Below are positions 16,563 through 25,172 of a DNA stretch of 64,000 nt, piece after piece; the first letter of the stretch is position 1, and each line of letters starts with the position of its first letter. Source of the DNA: Clostridium sp. BNL1100 (GTDB taxonomy: Bacteria; Bacillota; Clostridia; Acetivibrionales; DSM-1351); NCBI RefSeq assembly GCF_000244875.1, contig NC_016791.1, forward strand, positions 4,531,001 to 4,595,000, read 5' to 3'. A model generated the notes under the pieces. It ran no database searches, was not told the origin of the DNA, and saw only the letters and a list, made by a program, of their open reading frames with translations. The position numbers and the translations under genes were made by a program.

Positions 16563-17522
16563 TCAATATAAAAGCTTTATATTCGATTCAGGCCAATCCC
16601 TTAACCTTAATACGGTATTTGAGAGACTTGAATATCCATTTCCAATAAAGAAATCACATTTTGAAGCTATATAAGTATCTTTAATTATTTCAATGGTGTC
16701 CTTTACAAGTTCAACTCCCTTGTGCCTTTTGTTTGGATAATTGAGCAGGGCAGTAGGAATACGTTCTTTGAGTGGCACCTTCTTACTGTCAGTATATATC
16801 AACATATCATTTTTGTTATATAACTTCTTGTATTGCTTAAATAAAGTATTAGAATCAGTTATTAAAAACAAGTGCCTTGTGTTGTACTTTACAATAAACT
16901 GCCATATATTGGGCTTGTAAAACTCATTCAGGTCATATAATTGAGCTACCTCGTTCACTATTGCCTTCTCTCTTACATGCACCCCTAAAATAGGCCTTTC
17001 ATCTCTGAAATCCGGATTTGTATTTACAAATTTTTGAATTTCTCTTTGTATTGGTGGCTGTAGCTTAATATAAGTGTCAAACATGTACCTGTATATCTGA
17101 TGCGGGGTTTTTCCGTATGACCAATGACCACTACTTACATATGGCAAAAGTGCTCTCAATGGATAATAGGTATCGCTTACAACCACGTTGGCTTCACTCC
17201 TCATCATACCGCTTAGTTCCCTATTTTCCATTTTAAATCTATCTGTATCTTCAGCCAGAACGTTTTCAAACTTCCATACCTTGGGATAATAAGAATACTC
17301 CGGGCGTACTACATCGTGGAAGGTATATTGGGTTATAGGCTCAAAAAATGATTCAAACGAATTTGTATTAACGGATTCACTGTAGAGGCTTTCCATTCCC
17401 CAGTATACTACCGGAATCCGGTTTGTCAGTTCGGCGGCAAACATCTGACATATCACATGGTCCACATCATTCCATATGCTGCCTCCCAGTGACTTTATCA
17501 GAAGAAATCTACTATTCGACAT
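16563..17522 (-). CDS. Fucosyltransferase-like protein, paralogue 1 (degenerate donor motif)
   Basis: 319 residues, clearly homologous along its length to the proteins at 17512-18573, 18563-19750 and 24322-25146. Shared marks are the start NSRFLLIKSLGGSIWNDVDH, the segment NRIPVVYWG, the strand LFLITDSN and the C-terminal CDFFIGNGYSSLSNTVLRLRDWP. The fold order resembles NodZ/FUT8-type fucosyltransferases (GT23 superfamily). However, the donor-binding motif that is HIRGGDK in paralogue 2 reads HVREKAI here, so GDP-fucose binding may be lost or changed. ATG 17522 is preferred over 17540 because it matches the other paralogues. It overlaps the upstream gene by 11 bases, so translation is coupled. 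Cytoplasmic; the activity is inferred. Confidence 0.72.
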   Translation of the reverse strand: MSNSRFLLIKSLGGSIWNDVDHVICQMFAAELTNRIPVVYWGMESLYSESVNTNSFESFFEPITQYTFHDVVRPEYSYYPKVWKFENVLAEDTDRFKMENRELSGMMRSEANVVVSDTYYPLRALLPYVSSGHWSYGKTPHQIYRYMFDTYIKLQPPIQREIQKFVNTNPDFRDERPILGVHVREKAIVNEVAQLYDLNEFYKPNIWQFIVKYNTRHLFLITDSNTLFKQYKKLYNKNDMLIYTDSKKVPLKERIPTALLNYPNKRHKGVELVKDTIEIIKDTYIASKCDFFIGNGYSSLSNTVLRLRDWPESNIKLLY

Positions 17523-18573
17523 ATGTGTTAACACCTCCATAAAATTCCGGGTACTCCAACCTGTGATTTTTGCTTTCCAGCAGCCTTCTGTTACCCTCTT
17601 CCTTTACTCTCCTTTTAGCAAGTTTTTTTTCATTTTTTAAATCTCTGTAAAAAAGAATAATGTTTGGTTCCGGCCAGTCCTTGAGCCTTTTTATTGTATA
17701 TGAAACATTGGAATAACCGTTTCCAATAAAGAAATCGCATTTCGCTCCAAGATAGGTGTCTTTTATAATTTCAATGCCCTTACGCCTTTTTGCTGAATAG
17801 TCCTGCAGGTGTGGTGCATCCTCAGTTGCACTTAATGCTCCCCTTCTGCATTCTGTGTAAACTACTTTGTCTCCATAAAGTCTTAAAAATTCTTTCAAAA
17901 TGTCTTCACAATCCGTGAGAAGTAGTATTTTCTCTATATCATATCTGGCACTGAAGTTTTCTATTTCCTTGTAGTATCGCTTGTTCAAGCGGCCAAGATT
18001 TTCAACTTCTCTCACTTTATCACCGCCCCTAATGTGGACAGACAGGGTTAGCCCCTTATCCTTCAGCTTTTCATCATAAAATTCTTGAATCTCCTGTTCA
18101 ATATCAGGCTTAAGCTTCAGATATTTATCAAACAAGGTTCGGTAAATCTGGTGCGCAGTCATACCGTAAGCCCAATGGTCCTTTGTTATAAAATTAATTA
18201 ACGGCCTTATAAAATAGTGGACATCACTGATCAGTACATTTGCATCACTAGTCATCATTTCACCCAGGTTCCGGTATGTCCATGTTACTTTATCCAAATC
18301 TTCAATCATTACATTGTCATAATTCCACACAGGAGGGAAATAAGTATAATTATATTTTATTACATCGTCTATATTATAGTTGGAGACCGGTTCAAAGTAG
18401 AGATCGAAGGCGTTTGTTTTGAAAGATTCTGCATATAAGCTATTTGGCCCCCAATATATAACAGGAATTCTGTCAGTAAGTTCAGCGGCCAGTAGCTGAC
18501 CCATTACATGATCCACATCCGACCAGAAGCCGCATCCCCATGACTTTATTAGCAAAAACCTGTCATTTGGCAT
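17512..18573 (-). CDS. Fucosyltransferase-like protein, paralogue 2 (intact donor motif)
   Basis: 353 residues, no signal peptide. N-terminal block NDRFLLIKSWGCGFWSDVDH, then a motif HIRGGDK at about 180-186, a strand LLLTDCED, and CDFFIGNGYSNVSYT near residue 300. The layout (HxR-x-x-DK, then a TD-containing strand, then a 'D-F-x-G/S-x-S' segment) matches NodZ and FUT8 alpha-1,6-fucosyltransferases, in which the first motif holds the GDP-fucose diphosphate. With gmd and fcl next door, a GDP-fucose donor is the best guess. A basic tail of ~40 residues follows the fold. It starts inside the end of paralogue 3 (11-base overlap). The acceptor is unknown. Confidence 0.75.
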   Translation of the reverse strand: MPNDRFLLIKSWGCGFWSDVDHVMGQLLAAELTDRIPVIYWGPNSLYAESFKTNAFDLYFEPVSNYNIDDVIKYNYTYFPPVWNYDNVMIEDLDKVTWTYRNLGEMMTSDANVLISDVHYFIRPLINFITKDHWAYGMTAHQIYRTLFDKYLKLKPDIEQEIQEFYDEKLKDKGLTLSVHIRGGDKVREVENLGRLNKRYYKEIENFSARYDIEKILLLTDCEDILKEFLRLYGDKVVYTECRRGALSATEDAPHLQDYSAKRRKGIEIIKDTYLGAKCDFFIGNGYSNVSYTIKRLKDWPEPNIILFYRDLKNEKKLAKRRVKEEGNRRLLESKNHRLEYPEFYGGVNTYVE

Positions 18574-19750
18574 TTAACTCACCTCTGTTCTCCTTATTCT
18601 TTTTGAACTTACTAAAAAACTTCTTAACCCTCTGTGCTGTACGAGTAAAAATATTGGGTTTATCGCTTTTTACCACAAGCATTACATTTACAGGGTACTT
18701 TCTCTTTTTAAACATCCAGTACATCATTTTTATGTTTTTATCTGCCCAATCCTTTATACGGGTAATGCCGTGGGATACATTTGAAAAGTCATTTCCTATG
18801 AAAAAGTCACATTTAGCAGCAATATATGCATCTTTTATAATTTCCATACCTCTGCGCCTTACCACCATTGGATTTTCCATATGATACACGGGTTCATCGT
18901 TTTTAATCCTTTTACAATTTGTATAGACAAGCATAGAGCCGTATATGTTCTTATACTCCTTCAGAGTATCTTCGCAATCCGTAAGTAGGAATATCTTCTT
19001 TATATTGTATTTATCTATATATTTTTTTATTTCCTTATGGTAGCCTCTGTTAGGCTCCTTAAACTTACCCTTTGCAAACAGCTTATATAACTTCTTTCCC
19101 TTTTTTTCAGGTTTCTGTTTATATTTTCTATAAATTTTATTCCAATACTGGTTTCCGTTTTTCTTAGAATCTCTGGTATCAAACACCATATCTTTTTCAA
19201 CCCTTCGGACGTGAACTGCAAGGATAGGATGGTTGTCTTTAAGCCATGAATTATAAAAACCCTGAACTTCCGTATTTATGTCTGATTTCAGCTTTATATA
19301 TTTATTAAATAAATATCGGTATATTTGTTGAGAACTCATTCCGTACGCCGGGTTATTCTTTTTTATAAATGGAATTAACTCATGTATGTTATAATAAACA
19401 TCTGCTACTACGACATTTTCTTGGCTGCTAAGTAAATCCCCGATATTTCGGTAAATCCAAGTATCTTTATTCTGATCTTCAATAAATAAGTTTTCATAAT
19501 CCCAGATTGGCGGGTAATATGTGTACTCGGGCTTTGCTACGTCAAAAATAGAGTAGTTGGAAACAGGTTCAAAGTACAATTCAAAGCCGTTGGTCAGGAT
19601 ATACCCATTGTGCAGACAATGTGTAGGCCAGTATACAACCGGAATCCTGTTGGTGAGTTCAGCTACAAGAAGTTGACCAAGCACATGATCTACATCCCCC
19701 CAAAGAATATAGCTCCAGCCTTTTATAAGCAGGAATCTGTCATTTGACAT
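18563..19750 (-). CDS. Fucosyltransferase-like protein, paralogue 3 (insertion and altered motif)
   Basis: 395 residues. The core matches the other paralogues (NDRFLLIKGWSYILWGDVDH; LLTDCEDTLKEYKN; CDFFIGNDFSNVSHGITR). The donor motif is changed to HVRRVEK, and a Lys-rich insertion of roughly 45 residues (KKNGNQYWNKIYRKYKQKPEKKG region) follows it. The C-terminus is also basic (RVKKFFSKFKKNKENRG). The positive tail and insert could bind a phospholipid or anionic polymer. ATG 19750 has GAGGTGAT upstream and matches the paralogue start. A terminator-like hairpin at 19820-19869 separates it from the subtilase gene, so it may have its own promoter. Function is inferred from the paralogues. Confidence 0.72.
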   Translation of the reverse strand: MSNDRFLLIKGWSYILWGDVDHVLGQLLVAELTNRIPVVYWPTHCLHNGYILTNGFELYFEPVSNYSIFDVAKPEYTYYPPIWDYENLFIEDQNKDTWIYRNIGDLLSSQENVVVADVYYNIHELIPFIKKNNPAYGMSSQQIYRYLFNKYIKLKSDINTEVQGFYNSWLKDNHPILAVHVRRVEKDMVFDTRDSKKNGNQYWNKIYRKYKQKPEKKGKKLYKLFAKGKFKEPNRGYHKEIKKYIDKYNIKKIFLLTDCEDTLKEYKNIYGSMLVYTNCKRIKNDEPVYHMENPMVVRRRGMEIIKDAYIAAKCDFFIGNDFSNVSHGITRIKDWADKNIKMMYWMFKKRKYPVNVMLVVKSDKPNIFTRTAQRVKKFFSKFKKNKENRGELNAK

Positions 19751-19819
19751 TTTTATTATCACCTCAATATAAATGCATTTCATGTTATTTTATGTAAGCC
19801 TATACCGATATGTGATTAT

Positions 19820-19869
19820 AAAAAATAAAAAGGGGTTGTCGCCAAAACAGAAATTTTTTGTTTTGCAAC
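19820..19869 (-). terminator. Terminator after the subtilase gene
   Basis: On the minus strand GTTGCAAAAC and GTTTTGGCGACAAC pair imperfectly, with four unpaired bases, followed by CCCCTTTTTATTTTTTAT. It begins 16 bases after the stop of the S8 gene and splits the glycan block into two transcription units, or lowers expression of the distal paralogues. Confidence 0.65.
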
Positions 19870-19884
19870 AATTGTTTACAGACA

Positions 19885-21072
19885 TTACTTCTCTTCTTTT
19901 TCAAACAACTCCAGTATGTAAGAATACAAATTTTCTAATTGATTATCATCGAAATGGTTGAAAACACGAATCCCATAGGAACTCTTTACTTCTACATCTA
20001 AAATATTATATACACATATTTCAATGTCAGAGTCCAACTCCATTATTCCTTTCATTAACATAATGTCACTTTTCTGATTGTCATATGAAAGAAGCAATAT
20101 ATCAGGGACAAGTATATTGAATATGTTATAGAAGCTCTTTTTTAAGGAGGGCAACTGTTGATTGGAGAATTGTCTGATATTTATGTAACCGTTACAAATA
20201 TCGGGCTCTTTTATATTCTCATATACACATAAAGCATTAAAACCGTCACTCCTGAATTTGCCGGTGAGCCCTTTTTCAAAATTATCGAGACTATTATTGT
20301 TAACTAAAATAACAGGTATATCCGGCTCTTTACAATTTCCAAAGGAATGAATACACTCTGTGTAGTTCTTTCTGTTAGCCTCCTGTTGTAATTTATCTAT
20401 AATTTCACCAAAACCTATATTGGGGTTTTTCCTCAAAAGATTAAATACATGAGCGGTAACCATTGGTGCCGCATAGCTGTTACATTCATTTGTCACTATA
20501 TCCGTTCCATCATACTTTTTCAGGGTGTGTTTTGCACATGCAGATATATTTATCCCGTCCATGGAATCAAAATTATATGTATACTCGCCCTCATTTAATA
20601 CTTCTATAAAGTCATATCTTACGCCAATTACCCTTTCAAAAGATGCCGGACATGTAAAAATATTACGATTGTTGCATGCCGCAACTACAATTACATTTTT
20701 CTCAAACGCATAATCTACGGCTTCCTTTACTTCATTAAAATCTCTGTAATCTATTGTACCCAGACTCAAATTTACAATACGTATACTGTTATCGGCACAC
20801 CATTTCAATGCACGGATAAGCTGTGCTTTCATTCCTGTTCTTGAGCTTGAATCCAATATTTTTATACTGCTTAAAACAGCTTCCGGAGAGTACTTTTTTA
20901 TTATTGCAGCACAGGTTGTACCATGAGACGGCAAAAAAGGGTCATAGTCCACCCTTTCACAAACAGTTAAATCATGAGTTATTTCCAGATTGTACGAAAG
21001 TCTGTCCGTTTGATAGTGCTTCTCGTTAACCCCGTCATCTATGACTGCTATATTAATAGGTAATGTATTCAT
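19885..21072 (-). CDS. Subtilisin-like (S8) serine protease without export signal
   Basis: 395 residues. The catalytic triad is visible: Asp in VIDDGV (about residue 12), His in SHGTTCA (residue 50) and Ser in NECNSYAAPMVTA (about residue 199). The oxyanion Asn lies in AACNNRN (about 134). The catalytic domain starts right at the N-terminus, so there is no signal peptide and no propeptide. Residues ~240-395 form an extra alpha/beta domain I do not recognise (IPVILVNNNSLDNF...). Cytoplasmic subtilases of this kind often process peptides or protein partners, but no precursor peptide is evident nearby. It sits 84 bases after the sugar epimerase in the glycan block. AGGAGGG lies upstream of ATG 21072 at a long spacing. 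Confidence 0.85.
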   Translation of the reverse strand: MNTLPINIAVIDDGVNEKHYQTDRLSYNLEITHDLTVCERVDYDPFLPSHGTTCAAIIKKYSPEAVLSSIKILDSSSRTGMKAQLIRALKWCADNSIRIVNLSLGTIDYRDFNEVKEAVDYAFEKNVIVVAACNNRNIFTCPASFERVIGVRYDFIEVLNEGEYTYNFDSMDGINISACAKHTLKKYDGTDIVTNECNSYAAPMVTAHVFNLLRKNPNIGFGEIIDKLQQEANRKNYTECIHSFGNCKEPDIPVILVNNNSLDNFEKGLTGKFRSDGFNALCVYENIKEPDICNGYINIRQFSNQQLPSLKKSFYNIFNILVPDILLLSYDNQKSDIMLMKGIMELDSDIEICVYNILDVEVKSSYGIRVFNHFDDNQLENLYSYILELFEKEEK

Positions 21073-21156
21073 CTTTAGTCTGGTACCCTCCTGCCCTGAT
21101 AGCCTGTATATTAATTACCAGTTATTCAAATAAATTACATATAATATATCATTCAA

Positions 21157-22227
21157 TTATTTCATTTGCAAATTCCACTTATCTTTATTCCATTCAACAG
21201 TTCTTACAAGCCCTTCCCTTAATGGCTTAAAGCATGTTAGCCCAAATTCGGAACAAATCTTACTTATATCAAGTTGAACCTTGTCAGGAGAAACCTTTAT
21301 TTCTTCAATAGCCTGTTTTTTCTGTCGATTGTCAATGGTGAGAGTACTTCCGGTAACAGAACAAACTTCTTGGGCAAGTGTCTTTATACTGATACTGTCC
21401 CGGCCTCCCACGTTATACACAAAATCCTTTCCATACGCCATTATGTTCATGAGCATCAAGGCACAATCTGCTATATAGCAGAAAGTCCTTATTTTGCTTC
21501 CGTCATCCAGCATGGTAATATTCTTTTGTTCCAACGCCCGTCTTATAAACTGCCCAAGAACACGTTCATCGTCTCCCTTTACTCCCGGCCCGTAAGTCAT
21601 AGATATTCTTGCCACTTTCGCTTCTACCCCTTCATAATGCCTGTAAGCAAAACACAGAGTTTCTCCCATCCTTTTTGACTCTGAATATACAGCTCTTACA
21701 TTTACCGGAGAACAAAAACCTGGATAGCTCTCCGGTGTAGGTATATTATCAATATCCGGCTCGCCGTAAATCTCAGAGGAGCTCAGGAATAATAAAACCG
21801 CGCTGTCCTTTTTAGCCTTCTGAAGCAGCTTTTCAGTAACAACAGTGTTTAAGTGAATGGTATCCAGGTAGTTTCTAAGGAATTTGCCGGGCTGTGCGTA
21901 AGTTGCACCATGTATGATATAGTCAGCCTTCAATTTGAGCTTGTCAAAATCCATATTGTTAAGGTCTTCGGAATAGAAACTGTAATTTTGCTCAAATATA
22001 TCAGCCAATGCCTTACAAGGCTTACTTCTGCTTACAGCATGAATTTTAATTTCACCGTCCTTTAAAAGGTTGGCAAGATGAAGCATATATATGATATAAG
22101 TTCCTATTAATCCGTTAGCACCTGTAATCAGTACAGTTTTGTTATAAAGAGGAGACAAGTCTATTTTTTCTAAATATTCCATGCAATCTTCTTTTATATA
22201 TTTATCCAAAAGGAGGCCCCCTTTCAT
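21157..22227 (-). CDS. NAD-dependent sugar-nucleotide epimerase/dehydratase
   Basis: 356 residues of the extended SDR family. It has the Rossmann motif TGANGLIGTYII (about 34-45), the catalytic Ser in LSSSEIYG, YSESKRMGE with the YxxxK pair, and ARISMTYGPG. Overall layout recalls UDP-glucuronate decarboxylase and dTDP-glucose dehydratase relatives, but the exact substrate cannot be read. ATG 22227 overlaps the stop of the E1 beta gene (TAATG); a TTG at 22209 with GGGGG upstream is an alternative start that would lose 6 residues. Tight coupling to E1 beta suggests the TPP enzyme and this epimerase act on one sugar intermediate. Cytoplasmic. Confidence 0.85.
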   Translation of the reverse strand: MKGGLLLDKYIKEDCMEYLEKIDLSPLYNKTVLITGANGLIGTYIIYMLHLANLLKDGEIKIHAVSRSKPCKALADIFEQNYSFYSEDLNNMDFDKLKLKADYIIHGATYAQPGKFLRNYLDTIHLNTVVTEKLLQKAKKDSAVLLFLSSSEIYGEPDIDNIPTPESYPGFCSPVNVRAVYSESKRMGETLCFAYRHYEGVEAKVARISMTYGPGVKGDDERVLGQFIRRALEQKNITMLDDGSKIRTFCYIADCALMLMNIMAYGKDFVYNVGGRDSISIKTLAQEVCSVTGSTLTIDNRQKKQAIEEIKVSPDKVQLDISKICSEFGLTCFKPLREGLVRTVEWNKDKWNLQMK

Positions 22228-23267
22228 TATTTCATTAATTCAACGGCCTTTGTGCATATAGTTTCAAAGTCAGGATAAAAGGCTTTCTCCTGCAAATCTC
22301 CGGCCGGGGTTGGTATATCCGGACAGCAAACTCTTACAACAGGCTTTTTCAGCAGATGAACAGCTTTTTCAGCAACGAGGGCTGCAATTTCTGCGGCAAC
22401 ACCGCCTGTCTTCCACCCTGTATCTGTTATTATAAGTTTGCCTGTCTTTGCAAGGGATTCAAATATAATGTCTTCGTCTATTGGTTTTATTGTCCTTAAA
22501 TCTATAACCTCAGCCGATATATTCTGGGCTTGAAGCTTCTCTGCTGCCTTTAAGGCTTCAACCAGCATATAGGATACTGCAACAATAGTAACATCCTTTC
22601 CCTTTCTTCTTACAATACCCTTCCCAAACGGTATGGAATACAGTGTGTCCGGGACATTCCCCATTGTTTTGTAAAGCCATCTGTGTTCAACAAATAGTAC
22701 AGGATTATTATCAATTATGCTTGAAATCAGCAATCCCTTGGCATCATAAGGCGTGGCAGGAGCAGCTATTTTCAGTCCGGGAGCATTCATAAGCATCCCC
22801 TGCAAACATTGTGAATGTTGGGCTCCCGATCCCCATCCTCTTGCACTCACTGTTCTCACTACTAAAGGTACACTAACCTTTCCTCCGGTCATATAGCTCC
22901 ATTTTGCAGCGTGGTTTACCAGTTGATCCAATGAAAGCAGCAAAAAATCCATTCTGCTATGAACAAAAACAGGTCTTAATCCTGCCATTGCGGCTCCTGC
23001 TGCTATTCCTGTCAGGGAATTTTCTGCGATTGGCGTGTCAAAAACCCTGTCACGGCCATACTTTTCGTGCAATCCTTTCGTAGTTCCAAAAACCCCGCCG
23101 GGGTCATCTACACCCTCTCCCATAACAAAGACTCTTGGGTCTCTTGCAAGGGATTGGTCCATTGCTTCGTACAAAGCATCCTTATATGAAATCATTCTGC
23201 CATTTTGGGAATCATCCGTTATTATAAATTTATCCTGTTTCTCAACTTCAATTGTAGTCCAGGGCAT
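22227..23267 (-). CDS. TPP-dependent dehydrogenase E1 component, beta subunit homologue
   Basis: 346 residues. Matches the pyruvate/acetoin/branched-chain ketoacid dehydrogenase E1 beta fold: YKDALYEAMDQSLARDPRVFVMGEGV, then DTPIAENSLTGIAAGAAMAG with the conserved Glu that activates the thiamine ring, and the C-terminal transketolase domain. About 25 residues precede the usual family start. GGAGG stands 8 bases before ATG 23267. The alpha subunit gene is directly upstream. No E2 acyltransferase or E3 gene is nearby, and the neighbours are sugar enzymes. The pair may therefore carry out a ketoacid decarboxylation with transfer to a sugar, rather than feeding acyl-CoA. That role is an inference. 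Confidence 0.87.
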   Translation of the reverse strand: MPWTTIEVEKQDKFIITDDSQNGRMISYKDALYEAMDQSLARDPRVFVMGEGVDDPGGVFGTTKGLHEKYGRDRVFDTPIAENSLTGIAAGAAMAGLRPVFVHSRMDFLLLSLDQLVNHAAKWSYMTGGKVSVPLVVRTVSARGWGSGAQHSQCLQGMLMNAPGLKIAAPATPYDAKGLLISSIIDNNPVLFVEHRWLYKTMGNVPDTLYSIPFGKGIVRRKGKDVTIVAVSYMLVEALKAAEKLQAQNISAEVIDLRTIKPIDEDIIFESLAKTGKLIITDTGWKTGGVAAEIAALVAEKAVHLLKKPVVRVCCPDIPTPAGDLQEKAFYPDFETICTKAVELMK

Positions 23268-23306
23268 ATAAACTACCTCCTATCAGTATACATAAATGAA
23301 ACTGCA

Positions 23307-24272
23307 TTAATCTGCATAAACAAAATCAAGTAATTCTTCAGGCTGCGGTTTAGGTGAATTAACTGCGAATTCAAAAGCATCCTTTACCACCTTATCTATT
23401 TCTTCATGGATGGATTTCTCTAGCGTCTCGGTAAGAATATTTCTGCTTTTAAGATAGTCTTTATACCATTTTATCGGGCACTTTGAAACCCAGTAATCGT
23501 ACTCCTCCTGGGGCCTGTATCCAACACCCAGGTCATCAACAGTGCCGATATGGCCCTTCCATCTATAGCTAATACACTCCAGTAAAACAGGCCCCTCTCC
23601 TTTTCTGCACCTTTCAACGGCTTTTTCTGCGTACTCGGAAACTTTAAGCACATCATTCCCTTCTATCTGATATGCGGGAATTCCATACCCCTGAGCAATT
23701 TTATAAATATTGTCTCCTGACTGCCGTTCCTTTTGTTGTGAGTTTATAGCATAGAAATTATTTTCGCATACATATATAACCGGGAGTTTTTTAAGGGATG
23801 CAAAATTCAGGCTTTCATGAAAAGTTCCTTCATCTGCCGCTCCATCCCCGAAAAAAACAGCAGTAACCCTGTCATTTTTTTGAATCTTGGATGCCAGAGC
23901 GGTTCCCGTTCCAAGGGGCAAGCTTCCTCCCACTATGGCAGTGGAGCCGAATATTCCTATATCCGGAGCCATCAGATGCATGGAGCCCCCTCTACCGGAA
24001 GTACACCCTGTTTTACGAAGATATAATTCAGCTATCATTTGCTTAATATCTCCACCTTTTGCAATATACTGTGCGTGACTCCTATGGGTTCCAAAAAGGT
24101 AATCCTCCTTACGGAGATGTATACAAACCCCTGCCGCAATTGCCTCCTGCCCTATGGAAAGATGAATAGGGGTTTTCATTTCGTCATTTTTATATTCATC
24201 CTCGATTTTGCGTTCCACACTGCGTATGGTCTGCATAATTTTGTACAGCTCAATAAGTCTCTCATTTTCCAT
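23307..24272 (-). CDS. TPP-dependent dehydrogenase E1 component, alpha subunit homologue
   Basis: 321 residues from ATG 24272, which has GGAGG nine bases upstream; an in-frame ATG at 24305 lacks a ribosome site. The thiamine-diphosphate motif runs from GDGAADEGTFHESLNFASLKK to CENN (about residues 155-185). SIGQEAIAAGVCIHL and RSHAQYIAKGG are typical of acetoin/pyruvate E1 alpha. It forms a heterotetramer with the beta subunit encoded 39 bases downstream. The pair sits between a fucosyltransferase-like gene and a sugar epimerase, so a role in making an unusual (for example two-carbon-branched) sugar is worth considering. Ordinary acetoin dehydrogenase is less likely without E2/E3. Confidence 0.87.
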   Translation of the reverse strand: MENERLIELYKIMQTIRSVERKIEDEYKNDEMKTPIHLSIGQEAIAAGVCIHLRKEDYLFGTHRSHAQYIAKGGDIKQMIAELYLRKTGCTSGRGGSMHLMAPDIGIFGSTAIVGGSLPLGTGTALASKIQKNDRVTAVFFGDGAADEGTFHESLNFASLKKLPVIYVCENNFYAINSQQKERQSGDNIYKIAQGYGIPAYQIEGNDVLKVSEYAEKAVERCRKGEGPVLLECISYRWKGHIGTVDDLGVGYRPQEEYDYWVSKCPIKWYKDYLKSRNILTETLEKSIHEEIDKVVKDAFEFAVNSPKPQPEELLDFVYAD

Positions 24273-24321
24273 ATATATCAGCCTCCGAAATTCCCAATAA
24301 TACACGTTTTCAATAACCAGC

Positions 24322-25146
24322 TCAAAAAAGCAGTGTTACATTCTGGTTCTGCCAGTCTTTTAGTTCGCATACTGCTCTGGATACGTTTGAGAATCCATTT
24401 CCTATAAAATAGTCGCATTTTGCTGCAAGCCATGTGTCTTTTATAATCTCAATTCCTTTCAGCTTGTTGTTAACATATTCCTGGAAGTGAACTCCCCCTC
24501 CATTTTTCAAAACCCTTTTACAGTTGGTGTAAATTAACCTTTCGCCGTAAATGTTTTTATAATCCGACAATATGTCTTTACAATCGGTCATAAGAAAAAT
24601 GAAGGCATCCGGCCTTTCTTTCAAATAAATGCTTATTTTCGCCGGATAAAGTTTATTCAGTTCATGCAGATGACTAACTTCCAATATCTTGTCACTTCCT
24701 CTTATATGTACTGCAATAATATCTTTACCTGCCATATTTACGTCGTAGAAATTATTTATCTCTTTTTCAACTTCCGGCCGCAGCTGTATATATTTTTCAA
24801 GCATAATCCTATAAATTTCTACGGAATTTAATCCAAAATACGGACATCTCTCATCCATACGGCATATAATACCATCCATATCCGTATATCTGTTCGCTAT
24901 CTCTATGTCCCCATTATGACTAATATTTTCTATTAATTCATCCATGCCATATTTTGATACAGGGAAAAAATATTGTTCAAAAGCGTTTGAAGCTTCATCT
25001 GTGCTGTACATACTCTTGCTTCCCCAATAAATAACAGGAATCCTTTGTGTAATCTCTGCAAGCAAAAGATGAGAAAGCGTATGATGCATGTCATACCAAA
25101 ATCCATCTCCTGTTGTATTGATAAGTAAGAATTTATCCTGCTTCAA
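24322..25146 (-). CDS. Fucosyltransferase-like protein, paralogue 4 (intact donor motif)
   Basis: 274 residues, the shortest of the four paralogues, lacking their basic tails. It starts KQDKFLLINTTGDGFWYDMHH, has RIPVIYWGSKS, the donor motif HIRGSDK (about 147-153), FLMTDCKDIL and CDYFIGNGFSNVSRA. The middle region before the motif differs most, which may set acceptor choice. The start is TTG 25146, 7 bases after GGAGGG; a GTG at 25161 is in frame but lies inside that ribosome site. It is placed between manC and the E1 genes, away from the other three, and probably comes from an old duplication. GDP-fucose use is inferred. Confidence 0.73.
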   Translation of the reverse strand: MKQDKFLLINTTGDGFWYDMHHTLSHLLLAEITQRIPVIYWGSKSMYSTDEASNAFEQYFFPVSKYGMDELIENISHNGDIEIANRYTDMDGIICRMDERCPYFGLNSVEIYRIMLEKYIQLRPEVEKEINNFYDVNMAGKDIIAVHIRGSDKILEVSHLHELNKLYPAKISIYLKERPDAFIFLMTDCKDILSDYKNIYGERLIYTNCKRVLKNGGGVHFQEYVNNKLKGIEIIKDTWLAAKCDYFIGNGFSNVSRAVCELKDWQNQNVTLLF

Positions 25147-25172
25147 TTTAAAACCCTCCACATACCAGGCTG

